A stretch of 64,000 nucleotides of DNA from Deltaproteobacteria bacterium (GTDB lineage: Bacteria > Desulfobacterota > Desulfobulbia > Desulfobulbales > Desulfurivibrionaceae). The DNA is taken from assembly GCA_026388735.1 (NCBI GenBank), contig JAPLJG010000003.1, positions 1 through 64,000 of the forward strand. The letters run 5' to 3'. The notes below the pieces were generated by a model. That model saw only the letters and a program-made list of their open reading frames with translations, did no database searches and was not told where the DNA came from. Shown one piece after another: positions 17,206 through 28,115 of the stretch. The position numbers and the translations under genes are program-made. Each line of letters opens with the position of its first letter. Within the stretch, counting starts at the first letter, position 1.

Positions 17206-19080
17206 TTAGAACTTATGGCACTTGATACAAGCGTACTTCTCAACGTGCTCGTTATGCACCTCCTGTGAGCTTGCCGTCTTCAGACTATGACAACTCTTGC
17301 ACAGAGTGGAGGTTGCGCTGACCAGACCAACCGGAGCAGTGGTGTGACACGCGGAGCATGCGAACTTGGAGCGATGCTTGTCGTGTATCCCTTCCCAGTT
17401 CAAGGTTTCCTTGCTGTGGCACATGGTGCAGCCCTTCACCGAGGCAGGCATGGTGTGGTAGCCCAAGGCGGTGAACGGAACCATCAGGTTGTTGTGACCG
17501 GTCATGGTACCATGACATTCGGCACATTTCGGGGCCATGGTCTTTGGCTCTACCCCATGGGTGATCAGCATTTCCGCCTTAACCGGAACCATGGTGTAGC
17601 TGCCGGTCATACCCTGATCCTGCATGCCCTTTGCCACAGCCTGTTTGAAATCGCCGGTCATAAACATCCACATGATCACGGGCGGAACAATCCGACCGTC
17701 TGCCAGGATAGGCAGGGCTGAGGTGTGGACCCTGATGGGTACGATCTTGGACTTGCCATCGAAGATCTTGCCGTTTGCCTTGGCCATGGTATAGGTACCG
17801 TCGGCGTTTTTGCTGATCTTCTCGCCGACATTGTACACGTAGGAGGTACCATCAAAGAAGCGGTACTCCGGTTTTTGGTTGGCCGCCTTGACCTCCTCGC
17901 CGACATAACCGCCCTGACCGTTACAGAAGGTCGGATTCCAAACCGGCTTGCTCCAATCGCGGGAGATCTCGGTGGCGCCGCCCTTGGCATAGGTCTTGAT
18001 ATGGCAGGTCTGACATCCTACCTGGCCTGCGGCATGGCGGTTCAGCTTGGCGTAGTTTGCAGTGGTGGTTTTATGCGGTGCAGCACCGTGACAATCCTGA
18101 CATTTCGGATCAACCGCCTCGGTCTCGCGCAGATCAATCCCGCGGCCGCCGATCTTATGCTTGCTGGTAGTATGACACGCGGCACAGCTCAGGTTGCCGC
18201 GGGTCGGGGACATATGTACGTCCTGAGCATCGGTGGGAGCCGCAGTATTGACGCCCATGTCGCCACGTTTGGCCCAGTCGGAACCAGCAGCCTTGGCATG
18301 GCAGCGCAGACAGGAATTCCGGGTGGGTTTGTGTACAGTGCGGGCCAGATTAACCATGGTGGTGCCAGCAGGCATCAACGCGTAATCAGGCTCGGTGAAG
18401 TAGTTGCCCTGCGCGTCACGCAGACCAAAAATATAGGTCTTAGCCTTACCAAGGTAGTCGGTTACAGTCATGGCCGTGGACGGATCAGCCGTTGTTTTCC
18501 GCTTGTAGGTATCGTTATGGCACATCAGACAATCCACATCATTCACAGAAGGCGAATGCGGGGCATTGCCGTCGGCCCGGACATGGCAGTTGAAGCAGGC
18601 GCCGCCGGAGGACATGGCATAGGTGCAGAAGGTGTTAATGCCCTTCACACCCTTGCCCAGCGACTGGCCTGGGGCGTTGCTCAACTCCGAAGCAGTGCCT
18701 TTCCATTGCATGTGCAGGCTGTTGAGCATGTCCGTGGCCTGGGTCGGATGGCAGGCAATACAGGTGGACGGCCCATTGTAAGCTGTGATGCCAGCGTGGG
18801 CGGCTGCCGCACTGGTGCTGGTTGTCGGCGGCGTGGTGGTTGTGGTCCCACCACAGGTCTTGCCGGTTTTGTATAGGGTGACCGCATCGTACACTGCGGT
18901 GGTCACCCTGCTGCCATTGTGCGCCGTCCATTTGCTGTTGGTGCAGCTCACACTGGAGCTCTTGTCCGAATGGCATTTCAGGCAGGTCGTTTTCAGCTCC
19001 GTCGCCGCGTCGATGGTGGCCGCATGAGCTCCCCCGGCCAGCAACGTGACCGCAGTCGTAAGAAATAAAATCTTTCGCAT
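17206..19080 (-). CDS. Periplasmic 13-haem c-type cytochrome
   Basis: A 624-residue exported protein with a signal peptide at 1-20 (ending AGGAHA) and thirteen CxxCH haem-attachment motifs: CLKCH, CIACH, CFNCH, CLMCH, CLRCH, CAACH, CQDCH, CQTCH, CAECH, CTMCH, CSACH, CKSCH and CIKCH. About 160 haem-free residues separate motifs eight and nine. That insert starts YAKGGATEISRDWSKP and recalls octahaem tetrathionate-reductase-type cytochromes, so an enzyme or electron conduit for a sulfur or nitrogen oxyanion is possible but unproven. A Thr/Pro/Ala linker follows the first haem. The ATG at 19080 has an AAGGAG site and begins the signal peptide; the longer frame from 19170 would bury it. A -24/-12 promoter and its probable activator lie directly upstream. 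Confidence 0.93.
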   Translation of the reverse strand: MRKILFLTTAVTLLAGGAHAATIDAATELKTTCLKCHSDKSSSVSCTNSKWTAHNGSRVTTAVYDAVTLYKTGKTCGGTTTTTPPTTSTSAAAAHAGITAYNGPSTCIACHPTQATDMLNSLHMQWKGTASELSNAPGQSLGKGVKGINTFCTYAMSSGGACFNCHVRADGNAPHSPSVNDVDCLMCHNDTYKRKTTADPSTAMTVTDYLGKAKTYIFGLRDAQGNYFTEPDYALMPAGTTMVNLARTVHKPTRNSCLRCHAKAAGSDWAKRGDMGVNTAAPTDAQDVHMSPTRGNLSCAACHTTSKHKIGGRGIDLRETEAVDPKCQDCHGAAPHKTTTANYAKLNRHAAGQVGCQTCHIKTYAKGGATEISRDWSKPVWNPTFCNGQGGYVGEEVKAANQKPEYRFFDGTSYVYNVGEKISKNADGTYTMAKANGKIFDGKSKIVPIRVHTSALPILADGRIVPPVIMWMFMTGDFKQAVAKGMQDQGMTGSYTMVPVKAEMLITHGVEPKTMAPKCAECHGTMTGHNNLMVPFTALGYHTMPASVKGCTMCHSKETLNWEGIHDKHRSKFACSACHTTAPVGLVSATSTLCKSCHSLKTASSQEVHNEHVEKYACIKCHKF

Positions 19081-19190
19081 GTATGGTTCTCCTTTTTTAC
19101 AGCAACATTTTTCTATTCTCGATAGTGCCCCACATCCTGTAATCATAGGGATGCAGATTCCCGACATCAACTCACAATAGGTTTCTACTT

Positions 19191-19207
19191 AGCAAGAGGT
19201 ATGCCAG
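19191..19207 (-). promoter_or_regulatory. Sigma-54 (-24/-12) promoter of the cytochrome gene
   Basis: The minus strand reads CTGGCATACCTCTTGCT. GG and GC are separated by exactly 10 bases, matching TGGCAC-N5-TTGCA closely. Transcription should start near 19180 and give a leader of about 100 bases before the cytochrome ATG. The site begins 18 bases after the stop of the sigma-54 activator gene. Confidence 0.8.
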
Positions 19208-19224
19208 GGACGCCGAAAAGAATT

Positions 19225-20781
19225 TCAGCGGGCGGGAGAGCGACGACGACGCGGCAGAGAAATATTCAGCCGCCGGAGACGGGAGACAAAGGTGGAGCGG
19301 TTGACCTGGGCGGCCTCTGCGGCCCAGGTCAGGTTCATGCTGTGCTGCTCGAGAAGATAGGCTAAATACTCGCGCTCGACCTCCTCCCAGGTGCGGGGGC
19401 CAAAATCCACCCCCCCAGCCAGGTGCACCGGTGTGGCCTGTGCCTGCGGGACTTCCTCCGTCTGTGCCGCCGGGGCCAAGGCCCGATAGGCCGGCGGCAG
19501 ATCGAGGCGGCCAATCTCTTCCTGGCGGCAGACCACGGTGAGATACTTGGCCAGGTTTTCCAGCTCCCGAATATTTCCTGGCCACGGGTAGGCAAACAGC
19601 AACGCCAGCACCTCGCGGTCCGGCTGCTTCGGCAAAACCCCGTTTTGAGCCGCCTCCCGCAGGAGAAAAAGATTGAACAGCAGCGGAATATCCTCAGGCC
19701 GATTGCGCAGGGGCGGCAATGCTATGGGCAGGACCGAGAGACGGTAAAAAAGGTCGCGGCGAAATGTTTTTTCCGCCACCTTTCGTTCCAGGTCTCGGTT
19801 CGTGGCCGCCACAAGACGGACATCGACCTGCTTCGTCTTTGTGCTGCCGAGCGGCTTGATCTCGTTGTTTTGGATCACCCGCAGCACCTTGGCCTGGAGT
19901 TCGATAGGCATGTCGCCGATCTCATCCAGAAAGAGAGTGCCGCCGTCGGCCGCCTCGAAAAGCCCCATCTTGTCCTTGACCGCGCCGGAAAAAGCGCCCT
20001 TTTTATAGCCAAACAACTCACTTTCCAGCAATGTTTCCGGGATGGCGCTGCAGTTTTGCACCACCAGGGGCTGGTCGCGGCGAGGACTCAGCCGATGCAG
20101 ACGGGTGGCCACCAATTCCTTGCCGGTTCCTGATTCGCCGGTGATGAGCACCGGGTAATTGGTGGCCGCGTAGCTGTCAACCTTCTCTATCACCTGTTGG
20201 AAAGCCACACTCTGGCCCACTACCAGGCCATCTTCTTTGAGAGCCGCCAGTTCGCTCTGGAGCAGACGGCTGACCTCCACCTGACGCTCGTACTCCAAGG
20301 CATTGGAAAGAGCCACGGAGCCGATATTCACCAGCTCTTGCAGAAAATCGAGATACTCCTTTTCCAGGTTGAGCTTGGAGTGTTCTGGGTTGGTGTCGAT
20401 GACCTCCACCGCCCCGTACACCCTCCCGCCTTTCAACAATAGAGGGAAAGCAAGGATGAGGCTGCTCTTGATACTGAGATCCGCCTCAATGGGTTGGAAA
20501 TGACGCGAGTCGCCATCTGGCCGCGAAAGGACCATTTTCCCCGTTTCAATCACCAAGCGCACCAGGCTCTTGGTCGCAAGCGGCAGACACCGCCCCTTCA
20601 CCTTCTCGCTTTCGATTCCCTCTGCCTCAAGACAACAGAACCCCTCCTCCTCCCGAATCCAGACGGAGCCACGATCCACGTTCTGTAGCCGAAGCAGAGC
20701 CCGCAAAAACTTGCGTTGCAGTGCCTGCGGGTCCAATTCGTCGGAAAAGGATTTGAAGAGTTCGATCAATGATTCTTTCAT
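19225..20781 (-). CDS. GAF-domain sigma-54-dependent transcriptional activator
   Basis: A 518-residue enhancer-binding protein. Residues about 15-170 form a GAF-type sensor domain. Residues about 185-420 form the AAA+ domain with Walker A GESGTGKE at 215-222 and Walker B TLFLDEIGD at 282-290. Residues about 485-515 form a Fis-like helix-turn-helix. The sigma-54 contact loop reads GAFSGA (262-267) instead of GAFTGA. There is no receiver domain, so it should respond to a small molecule or redox cue through GAF. The target is probably the cytochrome gene downstream. Its own upstream region is very AT-rich. Confidence 0.92.
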   Translation of the reverse strand: MKESLIELFKSFSDELDPQALQRKFLRALLRLQNVDRGSVWIREEEGFCCLEAEGIESEKVKGRCLPLATKSLVRLVIETGKMVLSRPDGDSRHFQPIEADLSIKSSLILAFPLLLKGGRVYGAVEVIDTNPEHSKLNLEKEYLDFLQELVNIGSVALSNALEYERQVEVSRLLQSELAALKEDGLVVGQSVAFQQVIEKVDSYAATNYPVLITGESGTGKELVATRLHRLSPRRDQPLVVQNCSAIPETLLESELFGYKKGAFSGAVKDKMGLFEAADGGTLFLDEIGDMPIELQAKVLRVIQNNEIKPLGSTKTKQVDVRLVAATNRDLERKVAEKTFRRDLFYRLSVLPIALPPLRNRPEDIPLLFNLFLLREAAQNGVLPKQPDREVLALLFAYPWPGNIRELENLAKYLTVVCRQEEIGRLDLPPAYRALAPAAQTEEVPQAQATPVHLAGGVDFGPRTWEEVEREYLAYLLEQHSMNLTWAAEAAQVNRSTFVSRLRRLNISLPRRRRSPAR

Positions 20782-20862
20782 GCTGGCAACATAGCACTTT
20801 TTAGTTGAAATATAACTACATATAATTAAATATAATCAGTATACTCGTTTTTTTGGCAAAAA

Positions 20863-20896
20863 AAGGCCGGGGCAGCAGTGATGCTGCCCCGGCCTT
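20863..20896 (-). terminator. Intrinsic terminator after the glutamate-synthase-type gene
   Basis: A 15-base perfect stem, AAGGCCGGGGCAGCA with TGCTGCCCCGGCCTT, has a 4-base loop. On the minus strand it runs into a T tract, 27 bases past the stop codon. Confidence 0.9.
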
Positions 20897-20922
20897 GCGT
20901 TTCGGACCGTAACGCACAAAAA

Positions 20923-22329
20923 TTACTCGACTTTTGCCACTTCCCGCCCTTCCCTAAGATCCTTCCCCTCAATATAGCGCCGAATCGATTCAGCCGCCTC
21001 CTTGGCTTGGAACACCGCCTTGGCCACGGTCTGGGGCCCCAGCACCGCGTCGCCCGCGGCAAAAACCCAGTCCACCGAGGTCTGCATGGTGATCTCGTCC
21101 ACCACATAGGTGCCCCAGCGGGTCATGGTGAAATCGAGCCCGGAACCGGCGGTGGGATCCACATCCTGGCTGATGGCTGGGATGACAGCGTCCGCCTCGA
21201 TCATGAAGTTAGAGCCCTCGACCACCTCCGGTCGACAGCGGCCCGAGGCGTCACACTCCCCGAGCTTCATCCGCAGGCATTCTATCTTGGTCAGCCGTCC
21301 GCCCTCGCCGTGGATCTTCACCGGGGCGGCCAGCATCTCGATGCGTACGCCCTCCTCTTCCAGATGATGGATCTCGGCCTGGGCTGCCGGCATCTCCACT
21401 TTTGTCCGGCGGTAGAGAATAAAAACCTGATCCGAACCGGTACGGAGTGCAGTGCGGGCACAGTCAATAGCCACGTTGCCGCCGCCCACCACCACCACAT
21501 TGCGGCCGAGGTTAAGCTTCTCGCCAATATTGACCCGGCGAAGATAATCGACCCCATGGAGTACGCCCGCAAGCTCCTCGCCCTCAACGCCCAGCTTGCG
21601 GCTGGCATGCGCCCCAGGCCCAAGAAAAATTGCGGCAAAGCCCTCGTTCTTCAAGTCCTGTAGGCTTTTATCCTTGCCAATGGTGAGGTTGTTGACCATG
21701 GTGACCCCGCAGTTGCGCAGGGCATCGAATTCCGCCTCAATGATCTGCCTCGGCAGACGGTAGGCAGGGATGCCCACCGCCAGCATACCGCCCGAAACCG
21801 GCAGGCTCTCGAAGATGGTGCAGTGATACCCGAGATGAGCCAGGTAATATGCCACCGACATCCCGGCCGGGCCGGAACCGACAATGGCCACCTTTTTATC
21901 CTTGGGCAATGCGCAGGTCTGGAGCAGGTTCTTGTTGTTGGCCACCATCCAGTCAACGATGTAGCGCTCGAGCATGCCAATGGCCACCGGCTCGCCGTTT
22001 TTCCCCCGGATGCAGTGCCCCTCGCACTGAAACTCATGGGGGCAAACCCGCGAACAGATGGCAGGCAGCGAATTGGTCTCGCGATCCAGCCAGTACGCCT
22101 CCTCGATCTTGCCTTCCCGCAACAGCTTAATAAATCCGGGGATATCGTTGTGGACGGGGCAGGCCTCCCGACATTTTGGTTTTTTGCATTGCAGGCACCG
22201 CTCCGCCTCAAGCTGGGCAGCCTCAGCCTCATAGCCGGAAACAACCTCGTCAAAATTCGTGATCCGCCCGGCAACGGGCAATTCCCGTGAAAATTGACGG
22301 GAAATGTTCATCCTTTCTTTTGCCTCCAT
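20923..22329 (-). CDS. gltA: NADPH-dependent glutamate synthase-type flavoprotein
   Basis: A 468-residue FAD/Fe-S protein of the glutamate synthase small-subunit family. The N-terminus has two cysteine clusters for [4Fe-4S] centres (CLQCKKPKCREACP and CSRVCPHEFQCEGHC). The FAD-binding GSGPAGMS and the NADPH-binding GGGNVAIDCARTALR follow. It passes electrons from NADPH through FAD and Fe-S centres to a partner. No large glutamate synthase subunit and no NfnA/SudB-type subunit is adjacent, so stand-alone GltA and NfnB-like roles both remain open. The ATG at 22329 has GGAGG 5 bases upstream; a GTG one codon earlier is the alternative. Confidence 0.85.
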   Translation of the reverse strand: MEAKERMNISRQFSRELPVAGRITNFDEVVSGYEAEAAQLEAERCLQCKKPKCREACPVHNDIPGFIKLLREGKIEEAYWLDRETNSLPAICSRVCPHEFQCEGHCIRGKNGEPVAIGMLERYIVDWMVANNKNLLQTCALPKDKKVAIVGSGPAGMSVAYYLAHLGYHCTIFESLPVSGGMLAVGIPAYRLPRQIIEAEFDALRNCGVTMVNNLTIGKDKSLQDLKNEGFAAIFLGPGAHASRKLGVEGEELAGVLHGVDYLRRVNIGEKLNLGRNVVVVGGGNVAIDCARTALRTGSDQVFILYRRTKVEMPAAQAEIHHLEEEGVRIEMLAAPVKIHGEGGRLTKIECLRMKLGECDASGRCRPEVVEGSNFMIEADAVIPAISQDVDPTAGSGLDFTMTRWGTYVVDEITMQTSVDWVFAAGDAVLGPQTVAKAVFQAKEAAESIRRYIEGKDLREGREVAKVE

Positions 22330-22359
22330 CACTGCCTCCTTCCCGGAAAATTAAATCCC

Positions 22360-22377
22360 ATCGGTACAAGTACCGAT
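22360..22377. promoter_or_regulatory. Perfect ATCGGTAC-N2-GTACCGAT palindrome
   Basis: An 8-base perfect inverted repeat with a 2-base spacer lies about 30 bases upstream of the gltA start in the divergent gap with cheX. The size and symmetry suit a dimeric repressor or activator site. The regulator is not known. Confidence 0.5.
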
Positions 22378-22619
22378 ATTTATCATAATAACGACAAGTT
22401 AGCCCACAACCAATACAAGGTAATATGTTTTTAAAAGCATTTCATGCATAAATTATCCATCCTACCAATTGCATCACTCCCATTCCTGCCCAAGCGGAAG
22501 AAATACCTGCACAATTGGTCAAAACCGAGCCAAATACGCTTGACAATTCAGGGGATATCCCGCAATCTGAAACAACTAGGCAGCAATAATTAGCAGAAAA
22601 CCCGCGAGCGAAATATTCC

Positions 22620-23093
22620 ATGAAAGCAGAATTCATTAATCCATTTTTAACTGCCGCCAAAAATGTTCTGGAAACGATGGCGCAGACCCAGGTAACTCCG
22701 CAAAAACCTCGGTTGAAAGACGGCACCACCTCGTATGGCGAGGTCACCGGCATCATCGGCATGACCTCCGAAGAGATCACCGGCTCGATGATCGTGAGTT
22801 TTACGGAAAAATGCATCCTGAAAATTGTCGCCAACATGCTTATGGAAGAGCCCAAAGAGAAGATTGACGATGAGGTTGTTGACGCTGTCGGCGAACTGAC
22901 CAATATGATCTGTGGCGGCGCCAAAGCCCAATTGGCAAAGCTTGATCACAGGTTCGAACTTGCCACCCCAAACATGGTCGTTGGCAAGGGGGTGGAAATT
23001 TCCTATTACTCCAAGGCACCAACCATTGTTATCCCCTTCGAAACCGCGAATGGTTCTTTTGTTGTTGAGGCAAATCTCAGCGAAAAACAGTAA
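22620..23093 (+). CDS. cheX: CheX-family chemotaxis phosphatase
   Basis: A 157-residue protein with the CheC/CheX/FliY pattern. The segment VVDAVGELTNMICGGAK carries the Glu and Asn that dephosphorylate CheY-P. The rest matches single-domain CheX (GIIGMTSEEITGSMIVSF). No other chemotaxis gene is nearby; a stand-alone CheY-like protein lies 18 kb away. The ribosome-binding site is weak. A bidirectional terminator follows. Confidence 0.85.
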   Translation: MKAEFINPFLTAAKNVLETMAQTQVTPQKPRLKDGTTSYGEVTGIIGMTSEEITGSMIVSFTEKCILKIVANMLMEEPKEKIDDEVVDAVGELTNMICGGAKAQLAKLDHRFELATPNMVVGKGVEISYYSKAPTIVIPFETANGSFVVEANLSEKQ

Positions 23094-23119
23094 GGGTTCC
23101 CCTCCCATTGCCAGATAAA

Positions 23120-23149
23120 AAAAAGCCGCTCGTTGCCGAGCGGCTTTTT
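23120..23149. terminator. Bidirectional terminator between cheX and atpC
   Basis: AAAAAGCCGCTCG pairs with CGAGCGGCTTTTT around a TTGC loop. A tracts and T tracts on either side let it serve cheX (+) and the ATP synthase operon (-). Confidence 0.92.
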
Positions 23150-23177
23150 AATTACCAGGATCTTTCTTTTCTTCTTC

Positions 23178-23600
23178 TCAGGAAGCCTTTTTCCTCTCGG
23201 CAACCTTAAGACGGCTCAAGGCCCTTTGCAAGGCAGCCTCGGCCCGGGTTCGATCAAACCTCTCCTTCTGGGCCTGTGCTTCCGCCAGACGCTTCTCCGC
23301 CCGCTCCTTGGCCCGCATCGCACGATCGACATCAATGTCTGTTCCGCGCTCCGCAGATTCAACAAGAAAGGTCAGCTTGTTATTGGACACTTCACAAAAA
23401 CCGCCGCTCACCATCAGGGTTTCTTCCTGGGCGCCGGTCTTGAAGGTCAGGACACCTGTCTTGATCGTGCTCAAAAAAGGCGCATGATTGGCAAGAACAC
23501 CAAATTCACCGCCGTAACCAGGAGCGGTGACAATATCAACCTCCTGGCTCACTACAGCCCCTTTGGGAGTTACCACTTCCAACTTTAATTTTTCAGCCAT
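23178..23600 (-). CDS. atpC: ATP synthase epsilon subunit
   Basis: A 140-residue central-stalk subunit with the usual N-terminal beta sandwich ([37 protein letters not shown]) and a C-terminal two-helix hairpin from about 88 rich in Arg, Glu and Ala. Epsilon couples rotor movement to the F1 head and inhibits hydrolysis. It is the last gene of the operon. Confidence 0.96.
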   Translation of the reverse strand: MAEKLKLEVVTPKGAVVSQEVDIVTAPGYGGEFGVLANHAPFLSTIKTGVLTFKTGAQEETLMVSGGFCEVSNNKLTFLVESAERGTDIDVDRAMRAKERAEKRLAEAQAQKERFDRTRAEAALQRALSRLKVAERKKAS

Positions 23601-23657
23601 GGGTAATCCTCAAGTCCTCACCGACCTCACATGGAGGCCGGCGAGTCAGTCAATTCC

Positions 23658-25091
<1,434 letters not shown>

Positions 25092-25152
25092 TCAGCTAGT
25101 ACGTACGTTGACAATCTATGACAGCTGAATGAATCAGCCTGATTTCACCTGG

Positions 25153-26025
25153 TTACTTCAAAGCCTCGGCACCGCCGACAATATCCATCAATTCCGCGGT
25201 GATACCAGCCTGCCGCGCCTTGTTGTAAATCAGGGTCAGGCTGTGAATTATATCCTTACAAGCGTTGGTGGCGTTATCCATGGCGCTCATCCGGGCGGCA
25301 TGCTCACTGGCGCTGACTTCAAGCATGGCATGGTAAACCATGACATTCATGTAGAGCGGCAGCAGCACTTCCATGATTTCCTCGGTGCTCGGCTCATAGA
25401 TATAGGAACCGGCAGCCGAAGAAGTTGCCCCCACTGCCGCCACGGCATCCGGCTGGATGGGCAGAAACATCTGCTCAGCAGGACGCTGCACGGCAACGCT
25501 TTTGAATTTCCCGAAGACAATCCGAACTTCATCGCTGTCACCGGCCAAAAAGTTTCCGGCAATATCCTGGGCGATGGTCCGAGCATTAAACATCTGGAAG
25601 GTGCCCATCAGGTCGGTGTACCGCTGACGAATCTTGCCGGTTTTCCGGAAATAGCTGGCGCCCTTCTTGCCAACGCAGACGAGAGTTACCTTCTTGCCCT
25701 CGCCCTCAAGCTTGGCAATGAGCTTGTCGGTCATCTTCATGATGTGGGCGTTAAAACTTCCGCACAGGCCACGATCCGAGGTAACCACCAGGATCTCCAC
25801 GGTCTTGACCTCGCGCTTCTCCATGAGGGGAAACGCGCCCGAATCCATGGCCGAGGAAAGATTGCCCATGGCCGCGTTAAACTTCTCGGCATAGGAACGA
25901 AAATCTTCCATCTTCTGCTGGGCCCCGCGAAGCTTGGCAGCAGCAACCATATTCATGGCCTTGGTGATCTGGGCAGTTTTCTTTACCCCACCAATCTTTG
26001 TTTTTACATCTTTTAGGCTCGGCAT
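25153..26025 (-). CDS. atpG: ATP synthase gamma subunit
   Basis: A 290-residue rotor shaft. Conserved N- and C-terminal helices are visible (IGGVKKTAQITKAMNMVAAAKLR and the terminal AGITAELMDIVGGAEAL), together with the SDRGLCGSFN segment. It connects the c-ring to the alpha3beta3 head. Confidence 0.97.
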   Translation of the reverse strand: MPSLKDVKTKIGGVKKTAQITKAMNMVAAAKLRGAQQKMEDFRSYAEKFNAAMGNLSSAMDSGAFPLMEKREVKTVEILVVTSDRGLCGSFNAHIMKMTDKLIAKLEGEGKKVTLVCVGKKGASYFRKTGKIRQRYTDLMGTFQMFNARTIAQDIAGNFLAGDSDEVRIVFGKFKSVAVQRPAEQMFLPIQPDAVAAVGATSSAAGSYIYEPSTEEIMEVLLPLYMNVMVYHAMLEVSASEHAARMSAMDNATNACKDIIHSLTLIYNKARQAGITAELMDIVGGAEALK

Positions 26026-26040
26026 GAGACCTTACCCCCC

Positions 26041-27564
26041 TTATTTAAGGCCTTTGGCAGCCTTGAAAGATTCCCCGAAAGCCTGCAGAGTGGCCCGGAT
26101 TTTTTCTTCCAGGGCGGCATCAATGGCTTGCTTTTCTTTCAGGTCATCGTAGATGCTCGGCTGGTTTTTCTCGATATGTGCATACAGCTGCTGCTCATAC
26201 TCAGCCAAGGAATCAATGGGCAGAGTGTCGAGATAGCCGCGGGTACCGGCGAAAAGGATGCAAATCTGTTTTTCCATGGGCAGCGGCTGATACTGGGGCT
26301 GCTTCAGAATCTCAACCAGACGGGCGCCACGGGTCAACTGCGCCTGGGTGGCGGCATCAAGATCGGAACCAAAACCGGCAAAGGCGGCGAGCTCACGATA
26401 TTGGGCCAGATCCAGACGAAGGGTACCGGCAACCTGCTTCATGGCCTTAACCTGAGCCGCACCACCTACGCGGGATACGGAGAGGCCAACGTTGATCGCG
26501 GGACGAACACCGGCGAAGAACAGGTTGGGCTCAAGGTATACCTGACCGTCGGTGATGGAAATAACGTTGGTCGGGATAAAGGCGGAAACGTCACCGGCCT
26601 GGGTCTCGATGATGGGCAGAGCCGTTAAAGAACCGGCACCCAAGGCATCGTTTACCTTGCAGGACCGCTCCAACAGACGGGAGTGGTTGAAGAAAATGTC
26701 GCCGGGGTAGGCTTCACGGCCAGGCGGACGACGAAGGAGCAGGGACAACTCACGGTAGGAAACCGCCTGCTTAGAAAGATCGTCATAAATGATCAGCGCG
26801 TGCTGACCATTGTCACGGAAGTACTCGCCCATGGCGCAACCAGCAAAGGCGGCGACATACTGCATGGGTGCCGGATCGGAGGCACAGGCTGCTACCACGG
26901 TGGTGTATTCCATGGCGCCATGCTTACGGAGCGCCTCAACAACCAGGGCCACCGTTGATTTCTTCTGGCCGATGGCCACATACACGCAATGCACATCGGT
27001 GTATTTCTGGGCGATGATCGCATCGACGCAGAGGGCGGTCTTGCCGATCTGACGATCGCCGATGACCAATTCGCGCTGGCCGCGGCCAACCGGAGTCATG
27101 GCGTCAACCGCCTTGGCGCCGGTGTAGCAGGGCTCATGCACAGACTTTCTGGCGATAACACCGGGAGCAAGAACCTCGATCTTGGAGGAGTGCTTGGCAT
27201 TGAGCGGCCCCTGGCCGTCAATGGGGGTGCCCACGCCGTCAACGACGCGGCCTTCCATCTCAGGACCGACGGGAACCTCGGCAATACGGCCGGTACGCTT
27301 GACGGTGTCGCCTTCCTTGATCTTGCGCACGTCGCCAAGAAGCGCACAACCAACGTTGTCCGCCTCAAGGTTCAAAGCAATGCCCAGTACGCCGCCGGGG
27401 AACTCCAACAGCTCCATGGCCATGCACTTTTCAACCCCGTACACACGAGCAATACCGTCACCAACGGAGATTACGGTGCCGGTTTCACTCAGATCAACTT
27501 TACTTTCGTAATCCTTGATCTGCCCCTTGATGATTTGACTGATCTCTTCGGCTTTGATCTGCAT
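26041..27564 (-). CDS. atpA: ATP synthase alpha subunit
   Basis: A 507-residue non-catalytic F1 subunit with the P-loop [11 protein letters not shown], the [14 protein letters not shown] signature and a normal length. It binds nucleotide without turning it over. The gene follows atpH by 5 bases. Confidence 0.98.
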   Translation of the reverse strand: MQIKAEEISQIIKGQIKDYESKVDLSETGTVISVGDGIARVYGVEKCMAMELLEFPGGVLGIALNLEADNVGCALLGDVRKIKEGDTVKRTGRIAEVPVGPEMEGRVVDGVGTPIDGQGPLNAKHSSKIEVLAPGVIARKSVHEPCYTGAKAVDAMTPVGRGQRELVIGDRQIGKTALCVDAIIAQKYTDVHCVYVAIGQKKSTVALVVEALRKHGAMEYTTVVAACASDPAPMQYVAAFAGCAMGEYFRDNGQHALIIYDDLSKQAVSYRELSLLLRRPPGREAYPGDIFFNHSRLLERSCKVNDALGAGSLTALPIIETQAGDVSAFIPTNVISITDGQVYLEPNLFFAGVRPAINVGLSVSRVGGAAQVKAMKQVAGTLRLDLAQYRELAAFAGFGSDLDAATQAQLTRGARLVEILKQPQYQPLPMEKQICILFAGTRGYLDTLPIDSLAEYEQQLYAHIEKNQPSIYDDLKEKQAIDAALEEKIRATLQAFGESFKAAKGLK

Positions 27565-27569
27565 TTGTC

Positions 27570-28115
27570 TTATACACTCCCCTTAATGGATTCTTTTAAA
27601 CCAGCCAGCTGTGATCGGATGCTTCCATCGAGCACCAAATCACCGACCTTGGCCACGATCCCACCGATAATGGACGGATCGACCTGGGCCGTAAGGACGA
27701 CCTGCTTGCCGGTTATTTTTTCCAATGTTGCCTTAACCTTTGCACTGAGTTCGGGGGTCAGCTCCATGGCCGAAACCACCGTCCCCTGACACATATTGTT
27801 ATCCGCATCGACCATCGCCTGAAATACCATGGCGATGTCGGGCAGGATATTCGCACGTTTTTTCTGCACCAGCAGCTTGAAAAAATTGCCCAGAACCTGA
27901 GAAACCTGCATGGAGGTCAGAAGATGCTCCATGACCTTTTCCCGCGCCTCAACCGGATACAACGGATTGGTCAGGGCGTCGGAGACCTCGGGCATCCCGA
28001 CAAAGAGCTCGGACATGGCATTGAGGGTCTTGGTGAACTCTGCGAAGGCATTGCCTTCCTTGCCAACCGCAAACAACGCCTTGGCGTATCGTTTGGCTAA
28101 TACTGTGTTCTTCAC
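27570..28115 (-). CDS. atpH: ATP synthase delta subunit
   Basis: A 181-residue peripheral-stalk protein with the family start [14 protein letters not shown] and the C-terminal [16 protein letters not shown]. It joins the b-subunit stalk to the top of F1. It overlaps the end of atpF by 4 bases. Confidence 0.95.
   Translation of the reverse strand: MKNTVLAKRYAKALFAVGKEGNAFAEFTKTLNAMSELFVGMPEVSDALTNPLYPVEAREKVMEHLLTSMQVSQVLGNFFKLLVQKKRANILPDIAMVFQAMVDADNNMCQGTVVSAMELTPELSAKVKATLEKITGKQVVLTAQVDPSIIGGIVAKVGDLVLDGSIRSQLAGLKESIKGSV

Noticed and set aside
17725-18876. Plus-strand frame of 383 codons opposite the cytochrome
   Set aside because: Antisense shadow of the 13-haem cytochrome with no start signal or family match.
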